Source: Brachycybe producta
Lineage: Eukaryota > Arthropoda > Diplopoda > Playtdesmida > Andrognathidae
Direction: 5' to 3'
DNA length: 64,000 nucleotides
NCBI GenBank assembly: GCA_036925085.1
Contig: JAUPFP010000006.1
Location: 1,825,131-1,889,130 of the forward strand
Of the stretch, positions 1 through 11,897 are shown piece by piece. A program made the position numbers and the translations under genes. Numbering within the stretch: the stretch's first letter is position 1; each line of letters opens with the position of its first letter. The notes under the pieces were generated by a model. That model saw only the letters and a program-made list of their open reading frames with translations. It had not been told where the DNA came from and did not search any database.

Positions 1-396
1 AACAACAATAAAAATTTAATATTTACTAGTTTTGGCTTATTTTTGTTTTATAGATTTTCATTTTTTTTTTCTAATTGCGTAAATTTGTGCAGATTTATGA
101 ATTAGTTTCTTCAAAATGACTTAGGCAATTTGCCATAGAGTGCCTAAAATAATACATTTGTGTCGTTTTAGGCAATATGCATAAATTTTAATAAATTGGT
201 GGTTTCTTCTGCACACTTACTTGTAATTCTGAACAGTTACTAACGTCTTAGGCAATGTGCAGAGTGCCTAAAATATATCATTCAAAAAATATTAATTTAG
301 TTTATTATTTTAGGCGTTTTCCACATTGCCTAAGACGTTTTTTAATAATGCAAAAATTAAATGAAAAACCCCTCTAAGCTGAATTAGTTTGATCAA
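1..396. repeat. AT-rich non-coding DNA with inverted TTAGGCAA motifs
   Basis: No coding signal. Between about 115 and 345 the motif TTAGGCAAT recurs four times in alternating orientation, paired with AGTGCCTAAAAT, so the stretch can fold on itself. It looks like a decayed palindromic MITE of unknown family. Nothing else is recognisable here. Confidence 0.45.
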
Positions 397-690
397 CTAA
401 TACCCTAGTACACACACCCTGATAATTTAAATGCATTTAAATATTAAACAGGTTCTACAGAGCCCCCTGTGAAGGACAAACAAACAATATGTCGAATTCA
501 GTTTATTCAGTTAATAATCTCAAAATATTGAGTTAATACTTAAATATAATAATATAAACTATTGAAATTAAAATATTGATTTAGTATTCAATTTTTATTT
601 GGTTTATGTCCTTAACTGGATTCCGTATAAATTCACCTAAACACATTTAATTTGAATTCATTTAACTCTGGTGCGTGTACAAGGTATTAG
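397..690. mobile_element. MITE, TIR CTAATACC..GTACAC family, copy 1
   Basis: About 294 bp. The left end starts CTAATACCCTAGTACACAC and the right end is its inverted counterpart, finishing GTGTACAAGGTATTAG, so the terminal inverted repeats are about 20 bp. The interior is AT-rich with its own near-palindromes. A second copy lies in opposite orientation at 13020-13331 and matches over essentially its full length, including the block GTTAAGGACAT. No transposase is present, so this is a non-autonomous element. Confidence 0.6.
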
Positions 691-875
691 TCTAGTTGTC
701 CACTTAGCTCAGTTAGTTCACTAAGCACAGTGGTCCCCATAGCCCTATAGTCGACTAAGCTAAGTGGTCCGCTTAGCCCCATCGTAAACTAAGCTTAGAT
801 TGTCCACTAAGCACAGTTGGTCCACTTTGCTGAGTTCGTCCATTTAGCCCAGTGGTCTATTTAGATAGATGCTAG
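691..875. repeat. degenerate tandem repeat, CCACTTAGC-type
   Basis: The words GTCCACTTAGC, GTCCACTAAGC and GGTCCACTTTGC recur about nine times at irregular short spacing, giving a decayed minisatellite. No reading frame or gene is associated with it. The following stretch to 1340 holds only low-complexity sequence and a short CA run at 1228-1246. Confidence 0.45.
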
Positions 876-1344
876 CGAATTGGCCATTTCTGAACACAGA
901 CTAATAATTCTGTAGAATGACTGATTTTTTTTCCCCCACCCCACTTTGGCAACAATCTCGTACAGTTGTTTCCATTCTTCCCTTTTTTTATTTCTTCTCG
1001 GAGGCTGCTCGTAAATAAAAATTACCTTACGGTGAGGTTACGAAATAAGATTGGAAATTCCAAGTGAAAAATAACATTTGAGCAAAAAAAAAAAAAAGAG
1101 AAAGAAATCGATTGAAGCCGGTTGTTGTGTGATTCCTGGAAGGCGGAAAAGAAGGAGGAGGCGGAAAAGGAGGAGGAGGTGACGACGATGTTGTATGCAA
1201 ATTTTCAATTGAGAAATATGAATGAACACACACACACACACACACTCACTATGAAGAGTACACCGTTGTTGTTGGTATATATATACATGTTTAATCATTT
1301 ACATGTATACAATATGTCTTGTGGCTTATTGGATTTAAAGAATA

Positions 1345-1350
1345 TTTATT
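1345..1350 (-). promoter_or_regulatory. polyadenylation signal of the sulfatase gene
   Basis: On the minus strand AATAAA lies a few bases after the sulfatase stop codon (stop ends at 1357), and an overlapping second AATAAA is at 1349-1354. Its position directly after the last codon suggests a very short 3' UTR. Confidence 0.5.
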
Positions 1351-1356
1351 TATTTT

Positions 1357-4300
1357 TCAAGTGTATTTCTCCTCGAGACATTGACAGTAAGGTAGTTGAC
1401 AACACGGTTGTAACCAGGGTAGCCACATGGATCGTGGCGGTTGCAATTGGTTTGGAACGGTCACCACGCTAGCACGGTGCGATTCCAACCTATTGGTCAC
1501 TGTAGCTAACACTTCCTGTAACAATATATAAATTACGCTTTAAAAAAAAAATAATGAAAAACTCCTTCATTGATGACACATATTAAGGATGGAGGATCAC
1601 ATATGCAGAAAATATTGAAATAAAAACGTCATCTAAATTTTTTCTGCATTGCTTCTTCACGTTCAAAGGACAGGTTGTTAGAATTAGGTGAAAACTTCAG
1701 TTGGCTTCGCTCTTGTTATGACGACTGGCAACTTTGTAATTGGCTGGTTATGAAGTCTGACGTCACATGCTCCGCCCATTTCAACGTCAGACTTCATAAC
1801 CAGCCAATTAGAAGTTGCCAGTCGTCATAACAAGGGCGGAGCCAACTGAAGTTCTGACCTAATTCTAACAACCTGTGTTCAAAGGTTCTCACACATTACA
1901 ACAAAACCAATTCAAAGAGATTGTTGAATGTTTTTTTAATGAAGGTGAGAAAAAATAGAAGAGAGGAAGGAGCCAATAAGAATGATGCGTCTAATGGACG
2001 CCAATTTCTTATTGGCTGATAAAATGTACGGAATTGTATATGTCAGAATAGAAACGAATTTCGCCGGGTTTTTTTCCTGCATGTGTGATCCATTCCTTAG
2101 TCTGTTAAATTGTTATTCAGTTAACCCAATTACCTTATATTTCGGATCGTTCGTTGCGATAGGTCGTTCCTCAGAAGGATCGCGTTGTATGTCGTATATG
2201 ATTGGTGGTTTATGCCAAGTCACGTCGACGCAAGAACAGACGAACCTGCAGTGATTTGTGTTCGGAAGGAAATTTGGTGTTGCGTAAAGTACTTTATAAA
2301 CTTCAGTTTCTGTTTGAAATGAAAGTCGGTGAAATGGTTTCGTTTTTTTTTTTGTTAACCATTTCGCCACACTTTTGTCAGTAGGCGAAATAAGCAAGAG
2401 AAAAAGCATAGAAACAGCAGTGATTTTTCGTAGCCTCGCACCAGTAAACGGTAAAGGCATTACGGTTATGGAATGCAGTACTGGCGTAGCTAAGATTTTT
2501 GGCGCCCGGAGCAAGATGTCAAAAAAAAGCTACATTCCCAAAAAAAAGGAGTAAAGGTTTTAAAGAGCGCCTAGCTACAATGGCGCCTTTTAAAATTATC
2601 CAATATGTTGGCGCCACCTGATCCCGGCGCCCAGAGCATATGGCCCGTTCTGCCCAACCCCCGCTATACGCCACTAATGAAATGGTCAATAAACGAACCG
2701 TTTTCGATCCAACGTGCTGCGTGAATGTGTGTTCCGCAATAGTGGACGAGTAGCCTCGAAGACAGTTCTCCTTCGAAACTCTTTCCTTTTTCTTGATTGG
2801 CTGTTAATAACGGAAGAAGGTTGACGCCATCTAATTCGGGATGTTGTGTCCGTTTCGCTCCAGTCAGAGCCACGATAGTAGGATACAAATCCATGTGACT
2901 GACCGGCATCGAGATGTTGGTTGTGGAAGTGATCCCAAGTGGCCATCGGAACAAAAGGGGCACCCGGATGCCACCTTCCGTTCCATCCATTCCTTTACCA
3001 CCTACAAGAAACAACAAAATAAATATGATTATCCGGAACGTTAAACGTACAAAGAAATTTCGTTACGTACCTTTGAAAGGACCATTATGCCCACCTTCCC
3101 TTTGTCCATCGGTGTTCACTTCCTCGAGGTGACCTCCATGATCGGACGTGAATGCCACGAACGTGTTTGACGCGATGTTCAAATCGTCCAAATGTTTCAG
3201 GAACTGTCCGATGGCCCAATCCAATTCCTCAACCGAATCACCATATGTACCGTGAAGACTTCGGCCTTTGAATTCCGGAGTCGGAGAGAGAACCGTGTGA
3301 ACGTGCGTGAAAGAGAGCACGAGAAGGAACGGTTGACCGATACGGTGGCTAGACGATACAAACTCTTCGGCTTCTCGAACGAAACGTTTGTGAAGACCTT
3401 CGATTCGAATAGGTTGCTCGACCACTTGACGGTCACGCATTAAAATTCCGTTAAGTATTCTAAGGTTGGTGGTTACAGCCCATAAACCAAAGGGCACGAT
3501 GATTCCAATCAGTACCAGGATAAGAAGCAAGATGAGACCACAAATGGTTTTAGGTGGGCGTTTTACGGCCACCAACAAAAGTGTCGCCAAACCTACGATG
3601 GCCGTGATCAAAAAACCTTGTCGTAGGTGTGGCTTGAATGAATCCAATGTCCGGTGTTTCCCTCCGAAGTCTTGAGCGTTGGACCAGGGTAGTCCGTAGA
3701 AAACGTCGAAACCGTGGCTGGACGGATGATGACAGAAGTCGCTGGAAGTGGTGCAGTGCAATCCCAAATGCCATTTGCCTAAAGGATCGGAGTTTATCTA
3801 TTTGAGGCTGAAGTCTATTTGTGGGGGCATATTAGGCAACCAGACCTATGAGGGCAGTGGAGTAGCCCTGTTCCTTCGCCACTCGAGCGAACGTCTTCTC
3901 GGTTGGCGGCAGTCCACCTGACATGGCCAGAAATGGGATCACTCGTGTTAGTCCGGATGAGGCCATTCCTGTGTCGATTGCAAAACCACACCAAATGCAA
4001 ATTCATATTAAAATAAATCCCTTGATAAACAACAGACCACTTTTGGTGGTCGATTTCGGCTTCAAAATGAAGTCGAGTTGTTGCCGAAACCCCGACTACT
4101 TTGAAAGAATAAAAAAAAAAACCCGCAGTGTTTGGAATTTGGTCCAAATGTAGTCCTAATGTTGTCGAAGTTGGCGACAAGATAAAAATAGACGTTGAGG
4201 CTCTTGACACACAGGCGACTTTTGGAACACTTTTCGACTGCAAAATGAGGTCTGGTTTTTGCTAAAACCGAACACTTTGAGTCTTTCTGTAGAAAATACA

Positions 4301-5797
4301 CTGCAACCGCATTGAAAACACAACTCAAACGAACTTCTACTTCATTTTGCAGTCGAAAAGTGTTTCAAAATTTAGTCTGTGTGCCAAGGCCCTTATAATA
4401 TCTCTATATCGGAAGTCTTTTAATATTCATTTGTGTATTAATTTATACGGCTGGCTTCCATCACCATGCCTTCACTTCGATGCGTAATATTACCTGCGAC
4501 CCGTAAGGGCTTCCTACGTGACGGCTTAAAACCGTGAAATTTCCATTTGAATCCGATTCAAAAGTATGTTTATTGGAGAGAGAAAGAAAGAAAGAAAAAA
4601 ACACATGAAAGACCAAACATTTCATAAAGAAATAAAACATTCTATTGAATTGAAGGAAATTTGCAGACTAGAAAAAATATCAACTAGAAATTGGAAGTGC
4701 CTTAGAAACTAGAAAGGTTATCTTAATCACCTAAGGGTATTTTCAGGTTGGTATATTTAAAAATAAGCTTTTAAAAAGTTTATTTTGAAAGATATCAACA
4801 CGAAACTGCCCTTCTAGTTTCTAAAAATACTTTCTAATTGCTCTTAATTTTGATCCTGAAAAAAAAGTTCATAAAACATCACAGTTAGTGGTTGAGATGG
4901 CCTGCAAAATGTGGCCGAAAAGTACCACTTAAGTCGTCTGCTAGTGGTAGATAAGTGGTCCCGATTATAGTTGAATGCATTGTAAAAAAAAGTGGTCGTA
5001 TAGAGTCAACCCGAGTGGTCAGTTTTGCCCACACGCCGATTCCTCCTTTTGCAATCCATCTCGGCCACTAAATTTCGCTCATCTGTGAACATCCTTAAGC
5101 CAGCTTCATACGGACCACTTGGTGGCGCTACATTGCGGTGCCGTAAAGTGGTTGACGTGGCTTGCTTCACGCAGACCATCATCGAAAACATCAGTGTGGG
5201 TCACTGGTATGACTTCAATGATTTCAATCATTGAGGCGGTGGTCGCCACTTGTGGTCGGACACAACCACTGTTGTGTAAAAAAAAAACCGGTTGTGGTGG
5301 CTCGTGTTTCTATAGTCTGTTAAAATGACTACTTTATGTGGTGCCACAAAGTAGTCCACATGAAGCCGGACGCATTTCAATTTTTTTTTTTAAATTTGGC
5401 GGCCGTTGATGTCACTAGTGACGTGTATGCGTGCGTGTGTGTGTTTCTCACCGGCTCTGATCGGATATCGTCCGGTCATGATTGCAGTCCGACTTGGCGT
5501 GCATAGAGAAGCGGCAGATAAGGCGTGACTGAACCGTATTCCATCCGTAGCGAGACGATCGATGTTTGGAGTTCGTAGGGTGGTGTTACCATTGCAACCG
5601 AGATCTCCCCAACCCAAATCGTCCGCAATGAATAACACGATATTCGGTTGCTGTTGTTTTTGATCTTCGGTTGTTTTTGATGCTAATAATAATAATAATA
5701 CTATTGTAATGGCTGATGGCCATAGAGATAACACAGTCGAAGCAGTATTAACAAACAACAACCGTATTGGAAACATTTTCAACTTATTTTTATTCAA
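1357..5797 (-). CDS. STS: steryl-sulfatase/arylsulfatase D-E-F-H type sulfatase
   Basis: Six exons read on the minus strand: 5797-5452, 3968-3846, 3778-3071, 3001-2699, 2309-2134 and 1515-1357. Together they give an in-frame protein of about 604 aa (human STS is 583). Seen: a hydrophobic N-terminal segment around residues 20-40; the metal-binding DD pair in IADDLGWGD (59-60); the formylglycine motif CTPSR at Cys99; GKWHLG near 157; two adjacent membrane helices at roughly 210-256, a hallmark of the STS/ARSD/E/F/H branch; [10 protein letters not shown]; and the C-terminal WLPWLQPCC cysteine block. Family knowledge: these ER or secretory enzymes hydrolyse steroid or aryl sulfate esters after Cys-to-formylglycine conversion. 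Which vertebrate paralogue it matches best cannot be decided here. An upstream Met8 is an alternative start. Introns hold MITEs at 1671-1875 and 4199-4395. No damage is seen. Confidence 0.93.
1671..1875. mobile_element. CRE-carrying MITE, CAGGTTGTTAGAATT subfamily
   Basis: This 205-bp palindromic element lies in the last sulfatase intron. Ends are CAGGTTGTTAGAATTAGG and its inverse, and the arms pair over about 95 bp. The centre carries TCTGACGTCACATGCTCC. It shares its interior, but not its outermost bases, with the CAGGCAATTAG family seen throughout the window. The terminal CAGG and lack of coding capacity mark it as non-autonomous. Confidence 0.75.
4199..4395. mobile_element. MITE, TTGGCACACAG family, in sulfatase intron 1
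   Basis: The left arm GGCTCTTGACACACAGGCG and the right arm ending GTGTGCCAAGGCCC are inverted repeats that stay similar for about 60 bp, through CACTTTTCGACTGCAAAATGA. Related copies are at 12571-12716 and 25322-25470. Adjacent sequence at 4020-4110 (ACCACTTTTGGTGGTCGA) is a further partial member. Non-coding. Confidence 0.65.
4692..4834. mobile_element. MITE, TTAGAAACTAGAAG family
   Basis: Starts GGAAGTGCCTTAGAAACTAG and ends CTAGTTTCTAAAAATACTTTC, an inverted pair of about 22 bp around an AT-rich core with the shared phrase GTTTATTTTGAAAGATATC. It lies in sulfatase intron 1. Other members in the window are at 7170-7416, 10443-10623 and 24734-24952. Confidence 0.6.
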
Positions 5798-6112
5798 TTT
5801 GCCTGCTGTTTGATAATAAGACAGGATTAAAATATCAGAAGTTGGTTATGTAAGTCTGGATTTGGAACAAAGTCCAAGGATGAATTACATGTATTGCCAA
5901 AAGGTAGTCAAAGTAAAAAAATCAGTCATTCTACACAACCTTATTAATGGCCATACAACTGGTCTGTAACTAGAGCACATTTTGCGCCCCAGGCAAGAAT
6001 TAAAACTGTGGCGCCCCCCCCCCCTCTTAGTAATAATTAATCATTCTAGTTATTTTGCGCCATTATTTTTGCGCCTTTGGCGTAGGTTTAATATGGCGTT
6101 TATTCAGAATCG

Positions 6113-6269
6113 CCTCAGAGAGAGAGAGAGAGAGATAGGTAGAAAGCAAGAGAGAGATAGGCAACAATAGAGAGAGAATGAAACAGATAAGCAGCAAGAG
6201 AGAGAAAGATAGGAAGCATGAAAGAGATAGGAAGCGAATGGGGGCAGAGAAAGAAAGAGACAGGAAGCA

Positions 6270-6302
<33 letters not shown>

Positions 6303-6480
6303 TAGGCAGCAAGAGAGGGAGAGAGAGAGAAAAATAGGAAGCAAGAGAATGAAAGAGAGAGAGAGAGAGATAGACAGCAAGAGAGAGAAAGATAGGAAGC
6401 AAGAGAATGAATGAAAGAGAGAGAGAGAGAGAGATAGGCAGCAAGAGAGAGAGAGAGAGAGTGAAATAGAGAGAGAATGG
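6113..6480. repeat. GA-rich microsatellite/minisatellite
   Basis: Runs of (GA)n are interrupted by a recurring word GATAGGCAGCAAGAGAGAG or GATAGGAAGCAAGAG, so this is a compound array rather than a pure dinucleotide. The reading frames across it are open only because the repeat lacks stop triplets. Not coding. Confidence 0.85.
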
Positions 6481-6705
6481 GAGGAAATCATTGCATTGCA
6501 GTTCTATTTTCGCTCCGATAAACTCATTCAAGAGAAGAAATATCTAAAAAATAACTAAACGTTGATCGTATATATGTAGGCGAATGGAACTCCCGGTTTT
6601 TCTTTTCTATTTTATCGGTTATTAACTTATTAAATACAAGAAACAAAACGACTCTTTGATCTGGATTTCTTATTTTGGGTTCTTTTCTTTTCTTCTTTGA
6701 TAATA

Positions 6706-6880
6706 GGGACTTAGCGAAATTTCGTACGAAATAAATTTATTTACGAAATCCATTATTTTGACGTCATAAATAAAATTTCACCAATTAATCTCGTTAAATA
6801 TAACGAAATCAGCCGGAAATGACGTCAAAATAATAGATTTCGTAAATAAATTTATTTCGTACGAAATTTCGCTAAGTCCC
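6706..6880. mobile_element. 175-bp MITE with ~68-bp terminal inverted repeats
   Basis: The left arm begins GGGACTTAGCGAAATTTCG and the right arm ends CGAAATTTCGCTAAGTCCC. The arms are almost perfect inverted copies for about 68 bp, including TTTCGTACGAAATAAATTTA and a TGACGTCA/TGACGTCAT site near each inner end. It is flanked on both sides by TA (6704-6705 and 6881-6882), consistent with a TA target-site duplication (Tc1/mariner-pogo type). The near identity of the arms suggests a young insertion. Confidence 0.8.
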
Positions 6881-7169
6881 TAATATAAATAAATAAATAA
6901 ATATAGGCCAAAAAAAACTGCGCTAAAATAGAAAAAATGTATCAACGTGACTATATTACTTTTATAGTCAAGTTAGTTCTCTTTACACTTCTAGTTTCTA
7001 AAGCTTGAGAAAGTATTTTCATGTTAAGGTGGGCTGATTACTTTTGTCGCTCCGAATGACACCACTGACTGCAGCATTGTTGAGCTCTTTGTAGACGTTT
7101 TTGTAAAATTTGAAAGCAAAAACATCAATAAAACGTTTTTATTAGAAACAACATTACGAAGGGGGAAAA

Positions 7170-7416
7170 AAAAATGAAAACTAGAATAGTAAAATATTAA
7201 GCTAAAAGTTTCTTCATGGCAATATCTTACAAAATAAACATTTTCTATAGTTCATTTTGAAAAATGATCAGTTTTTTTAGGTTTTTTTCATTGACATTTC
7301 ATGAAAAACTATTTTTGCCTTTTTCAAACTGATATAAAAAGTTTATTTTGAAAGATATCATCATGAAAAAAAAAAACTTTTAACATTATCACAAATACTA
7401 TTCTAGTTTCTAAGAC
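7170..7416. mobile_element. MITE, ACTAGAATAG variant of the TTAGAAACTAGAAG family
   Basis: The left part contains AAAACTAGAATAGTAAAATA and the right part TACTATTCTAGTTTCTAAGA, inverted to one another. Between them is a mirrored AT-rich core with two GTTTATTTTGAAAGATATC-like blocks. The ends are less well defined than in the other copies. Confidence 0.45.
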
Positions 7417-7499
7417 ACGATGAATCTTTTTTCATATTTTTACTTGTGAAAAACGTTTCGCTTGAAAAATATAAATTTTCTCAAAATCGGGAGTTTAGG

Positions 7500-7511
7500 G
7501 GGGGGGGAGAG

Positions 7512-7544
<33 letters not shown>

Positions 7545-7715
7545 AAGAGATAGAGAGAGAGAAAGAGATATAGAGAGAGAAAGAGATATAGAGAGAGAGA
7601 TAGAGATAGAGAGAGAGAAAGAGAGAGAGAACGAGATAACGAGAGAGATAAAGAGAGAGAGAACGAGATAGAGAGAGAAAGAGAGAAAGAGAGAAAGAGA
7701 GAGAGAGAGAGAGAT
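7500..7715. repeat. GA microsatellite
   Basis: Preceded by a G run, this is an almost continuous GAGA tract with interspersed GATA and GAAA triplets. No gene evidence. From here to 8440 there is only AT-rich sequence with short GAT/AAT microsatellites (about 7995-8040). Confidence 0.85.
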
Positions 7716-8441
7716 GTTGACCGGTTATCTCTCTTTTTATAGTAATGTTTATATACTAGAATGACAATAATTATAGTATTGGTCTCTGTTGTGTAATTAT
7801 TAATTATTGATGCTCCAATCATTCCATCAGGTCGTGTTTTACAGAAATTATCTTTCTGCTTCTGTAATAATAATATGTGTTTCCGCGTTATTATTGTTCT
7901 GAATAAATAAAAAAAGAGAAGATTTTTTGGACCCATTGTTTTATGGTGAAAGCGCGCGCAAAATCCATTTGTTTATTATCTTTTTCTTCAATTTATGATG
8001 ATGATGATAATAATAATAATGATGATGATGATGATGTTGATGGTAAACATTGAGAATTGGAGCCAATTTTCATGAAAAGGCAAAACTTTTACATCTTCTT
8101 AGAAATTCAAGATTGGGAATAATTATAATAAAAGAAGAATTTAACACTGTTGTTGTTTATTCATTGAGGCAATTTGTTCCTTTGAAATTGGGAGGTTGTA
8201 GGGGTTAGTTGACACATTTGGAGAGGGGGGAGGGGGATTGGGTCAGATAATTAGGAATCATTTTTACCACCGAGATTTCATTCCAATTGTTGGAGCTGTT
8301 TGAACTTAAAAGGAGAGAAAAGGACCAAGTTGAGCGTAGTTTCTATACTTCAAAGGGCTTTTTTTTTTCTCCTTCAGTGGTTTTAAGATGATTTATAAAC
8401 AGCTTCTTTCATTATTCTGTCTTCTATCAGAAGAGCAAAAT

Positions 8442-8505
8442 TAAAGCCCCGTTTTCACGTTGATATAGTTTTCACGATAGTTGTTGTCGTGTAAACGGGG
8501 CTTTA
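8442..8505. mobile_element. short 64-bp palindromic element
   Basis: TAAAGCCCCGTTTTCACG at the left is the inverse of CGTGTAAACGGGGCTTTA at the right, with about 28 bp between. It is the size of a minimal MITE or solo hairpin. No other copy was found in the window. Confidence 0.5.
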
Positions 8506-8523
8506 CAGCCGACCGTTGTTATA

Positions 8524-8727
8524 GGCAATTAGAAATCGGGACAAACAGAAGTTGTCTCCGCCCTTTTTATGACGAGCGCAACTTCTAATTGGTTGGAATT
8601 ATGTAGTCTGACGTCACATTCTCCGCCCTTTTCAACGTCGAACCACACAACAAACCAATTAGAAGTTCCCGGTCGTCATAAAAAGGGCGGAGCCAACTTC
8701 TGTTTGTCCCGATTTCTAATTGCCTCT
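8524..8727. mobile_element. CRE-carrying MITE, CAGGCAATTAG family
   Basis: About 204 bp with arms AATTAGAAATCGGGACAAAC and its inverse ending GATTTCTAATTGCCT. The interior has CTCCGCCC boxes and TCTGACGTCACATTCTCC. Consistent with a pogo-type non-autonomous element with CAG ends and TA target site. The sequence between it and the next copy (8730-9575) is AT-rich with TTC/ATG microsatellites and no gene. Confidence 0.8.
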
Positions 8728-9579
8728 ACAGTTGTTTCAGTTTTGTTTTGGTTTTCAGAATTTTGCTAAATGAATAATAAAAAAACAACAACATATTTTA
8801 TTTTTTATAAATCTATTTATATAAAGTTTCGGGATTTTTTTTTGTTTTAATTCAAGAGAAAAGAAAAACAAAAACAAAAAGAAGAGAAAAAACATTTTAT
8901 TAATTAATTTTTTTCTTCAAAACTCTCGAAATCGTTTATTTTTAACTTTTCCTTCCTCTTCTTCTTCTTCTAATTTAATAATAATAAGGATGATGATGAT
9001 GATGATGAAAATGATAATTAATGAGAGACTACAGACAACATATTTAATTATTAAGTAATTAATTAATTGCCATATTTGAATTGGTGCATTTTTTTCTTCT
9101 TCTTCTCATTTGGTTTGTTGTAAAGTTGACCTTTTTTTTTAAATTTGTTAAAATCCTTCGTTCTTTTAAAATCTTTTTAAGGCGAAATTTGTGAGCTGAG
9201 CATTTTGACATAAAAGATTTTTGGTTATTTGTTTTTTTTCATTTTACAAGAACAACAAACATCAACAAACAACAAACATCAACAACAATAATAATTAATA
9301 ATAATATTTGTTAACAACATCAACAACACAGTTAATTTTTGAACGATTTGTTGAATTTTTCCTCTTTTTTTTCGGTTTTTTTTTATCCAGAAAGAAAGAA
9401 AGGGAATGAAATTATTCATTTTACAAAATAAAATGCAAAATAAAACATATATTCCACCGTTTTGGCCTTGCTTTTAGAAAGAAATAAAAATAACCCAATA
9501 CAAAAAAATCATAGATATTTTTAAAGTTAAATCACGGGACAGATTTACTAGCCGCCGCCGCCGCTAGTGCCGTGCACTA

Positions 9580-9785
9580 CAGGCAATTAGAAAACGGGAT
9601 GAACAGAATTTGGCTCCGCCCTTTTTATGACGACCATGCAACTTCTAATTGATTGGTTATGTAGTCTGACGTCACATGCTCCGCCCTTTTCAACGTCGAA
9701 CCACACAACAAACCAATTAGAAGTTGCCGGTCGTCATTAAAAAGGGCGGAGCCAACGTCTGTTTGTCCCGTTTTCTAATTGCCTG
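9580..9785. mobile_element. CRE-carrying MITE, CAGGCAATTAG family
   Basis: A complete 206-bp copy bounded by TA on both sides (9578-9579 and 9786-9787). Ends are CAGGCAATTAGAAAACGGG and CCGTTTTCTAATTGCCTG. The centre carries TCTGACGTCACATGCTCC. It forms a close pair with the copy at 9836-10039. Confidence 0.85.
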
Positions 9786-9835
9786 TAAGTGCTAGCGGAC
9801 AAGTAAACTTACCCAATGGAAATAACAGTCTTGCA

Positions 9836-10039
9836 CAGGCAGTTAGAAATAGGTCAGAACTTCAGTTGGCTCCGCCCTTGTTATGACGACCGGCAACTTC
9901 TAATTGACTGGTTATGTAGTCTGACATTGAAATGGGCGGAGCATGTGACGTCAGACTACATAACCAACCAATTAGAAGTTACCAGTCGGCATAAAAAGGG
10001 CGGAGCCAACTTGTGTGTTCCCCAATTTCTATATGCCTG
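9836..10039. mobile_element. CRE-carrying MITE, CAGGCAGTTAG variant
   Basis: About 204 bp, only 50 bp from the preceding copy. The left arm has the GGTCAGAACTTCAGTTGG wording of the 1671-1875 subfamily, while the right arm ends like the main family, so it is a mosaic. It carries GCATGTGACGTCAGAC, the inverse of the family core. Confidence 0.8.
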
Positions 10040-10289
10040 TGACTCTTAAACTAGCTCTGTGGCAACATGGCTTTTACACTCTTAAAAATGAAGCTTTAAA
10101 ATATGATATTATTTGATTTAAACCAAGATTATTTAAATGTTTAAAATATATAATTTAATAAACTCATGTTTAAAAATATAATATTTATAAAGTCAACATT
10201 TAATATTGATTTGGATTATTATTTGCTTCTATATTTAGAATATTATTAAGTCTATAAGCCAAAAAGAAAATATGCTTTTTGTTAATGAA

Positions 10290-10385
10290 AAAGGGTCTGG
10301 TTAGAGGGTATATAAGAAACGTAAGAGTTGGAGGTTAATTCTAGCCTCAAACCAAGCCTTTTTGATTGCAAAAAAGAATAATTCT
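10290..10385. repeat. fragment of GGTTAGAGGCT/TTTTGATTGCAAAAA element
   Basis: GGTCTGGTTAGAGGGTAT and CTTTTTGATTGCAAAAAAG resemble the arms of the palindromic element at 22836-22981. This copy is degenerate and lacks the perfect arm pairing. Confidence 0.4.
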
Positions 10386-10442
10386 GTTTACCTTACGTTA
10401 TATACGTAAAAACAGCAATAGTATTTCAGAAGAAAAAAAACT

Positions 10443-10623
10443 GAAAATGTTTTTAGAGACTAGAAGAGTAACTTAATCATTTAAAGCACATTTCAAGTTA
10501 ATATCTGAAAATGACCAAATTTATCATTTTTATGAGTTTAAAAAAAGTATTTGACTTTTGGATTCATCTGGAAGTGAAGTGACAATTGCCATAAATAGCT
10601 CTTCTAGTTTCTAAAACACTTTC
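10443..10623. mobile_element. MITE, TTAGAAACTAGAAG family
   Basis: 181 bp. The left end GAAAATGTTTTTAGAGACTA and the right end TAGTTTCTAAAACACTTTC are inverted repeats. After the left end comes AGTAACTTAATCA, shared with the copies at 4692 and 24734. Non-coding. Confidence 0.65.
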
Positions 10624-11099
10624 AATATGGTCAGTTGATTCTAAAACATATAGAGGAAGGAGGGGTTTTGTATTTGGCAGCCATTGCTGCTTATTTTAGC
10701 CTTTTTTAGCCTCCATATTAACGTAAAAACGTTGTAAGCGTTTATTTTTATAGCCTCTCTTCAAGGTTCTCTTTATTTCGTTTATAACACATCCTCCTTA
10801 TCCTTCTATTTCTCTTTATTATAAAGAAAAGCTTAAAAAACTTTTTACAAGGCTGTTTATGTAATCATTGAAACGTGATGTAACTGAAAAGGAGTTTTAG
10901 TAGAAGTATAAGCTAGAAGTGGCGCCATCTGTTGGCTACACTCAGCTATGGCACGAAATATTGTAAAATGGGCAGAGAGTTGTGCAAAAATAACAAAAGG
11001 GAAAATGACAACATTGAAAACGGCTTCGACCAATCAAAACAATTGAGAAAAAACAACAACATTGTGAAGTGGCTTATTTTAAGAGGTAGCTCCATAGAA

Positions 11100-11450
11100 A
11101 AATACTTGTGTAAATGCAAGTATAGATGGCGCTTGCAACAACCTCCATAGGTGGCCAAATTACACTCGTCGCCAATTAATTGAAATAGAATGCAGGCCTT
11201 TTAGCCTCTAAAAGCCACGTCCAAAACAACCTTAATTATCAGCACGTGGACAAACAACTCAGAACACATTATAAGTGAAGAGAGAGCACGTGTAGAAATA
11301 GCGATGACGCAAATTAAAAGTTTACCACGTGAAATAAAGGAAAGAATGTGAGTCAAGAGTTGAAGTGTCGTCAGTACATTTCTATGGGAGAGAGCTAGTG
11401 GCGCCATCTAACGCTACATGCACATAATAAATAATCTACTTGTATTCTTA
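11100..11450. repeat. interspersed repeat, AGATGGCGC family copy 1
   Basis: About 330 bp match the segment 14785-15126 in the same orientation, with shared words such as CAACAACCTCCATAGGTGG and CAAAACAACCTTAATTATCA. Imperfect inverted ends AGATGGCGC and GGCGCCATCT suggest a further MITE family. The many small differences between copies indicate an old insertion. No coding potential. Confidence 0.6.
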
Positions 11451-11852
11451 AATAATAATAATCCAACCAGCAATCTTGAGTTGACAAACATTGTCGTTAA
11501 AACAAGTGTAAGAATGGGATTTGTGAGAAGTTTGTAGATTTCGACAGGTGAGAGTGAGTGGGTCAAATATGGATGTGATTCTAATAAACACTGGGTGTGG
11601 ACAGGGTTCTCAGGGTTATTTAATGTTGGCCCCTGGAGCTCCTCCAACCTGATCGTTTTAGCTCTGATTAGAACTCTTGAGTTACGCTGTTGTTGTTGTT
11701 GTTATTATTATTATTATTATCATCATCGTTCTTAATGATAAAGATGATGATAAATATAGAAATAATAAATAACAAAACTGCATATAAGTTGTACATTTAA
11801 GAGAGTTGAACCCATGAGATTTGAGAAAAACTCACATTTTTCCTGATAGAAA

Positions 11853-11859
<7 letters not shown>

Positions 11860-11897
<38 letters not shown>

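Noticed and set aside
6063-7715. Open frames of SLSLSL or RERERE composition
   Set aside because: They translate GA/CT microsatellites only.
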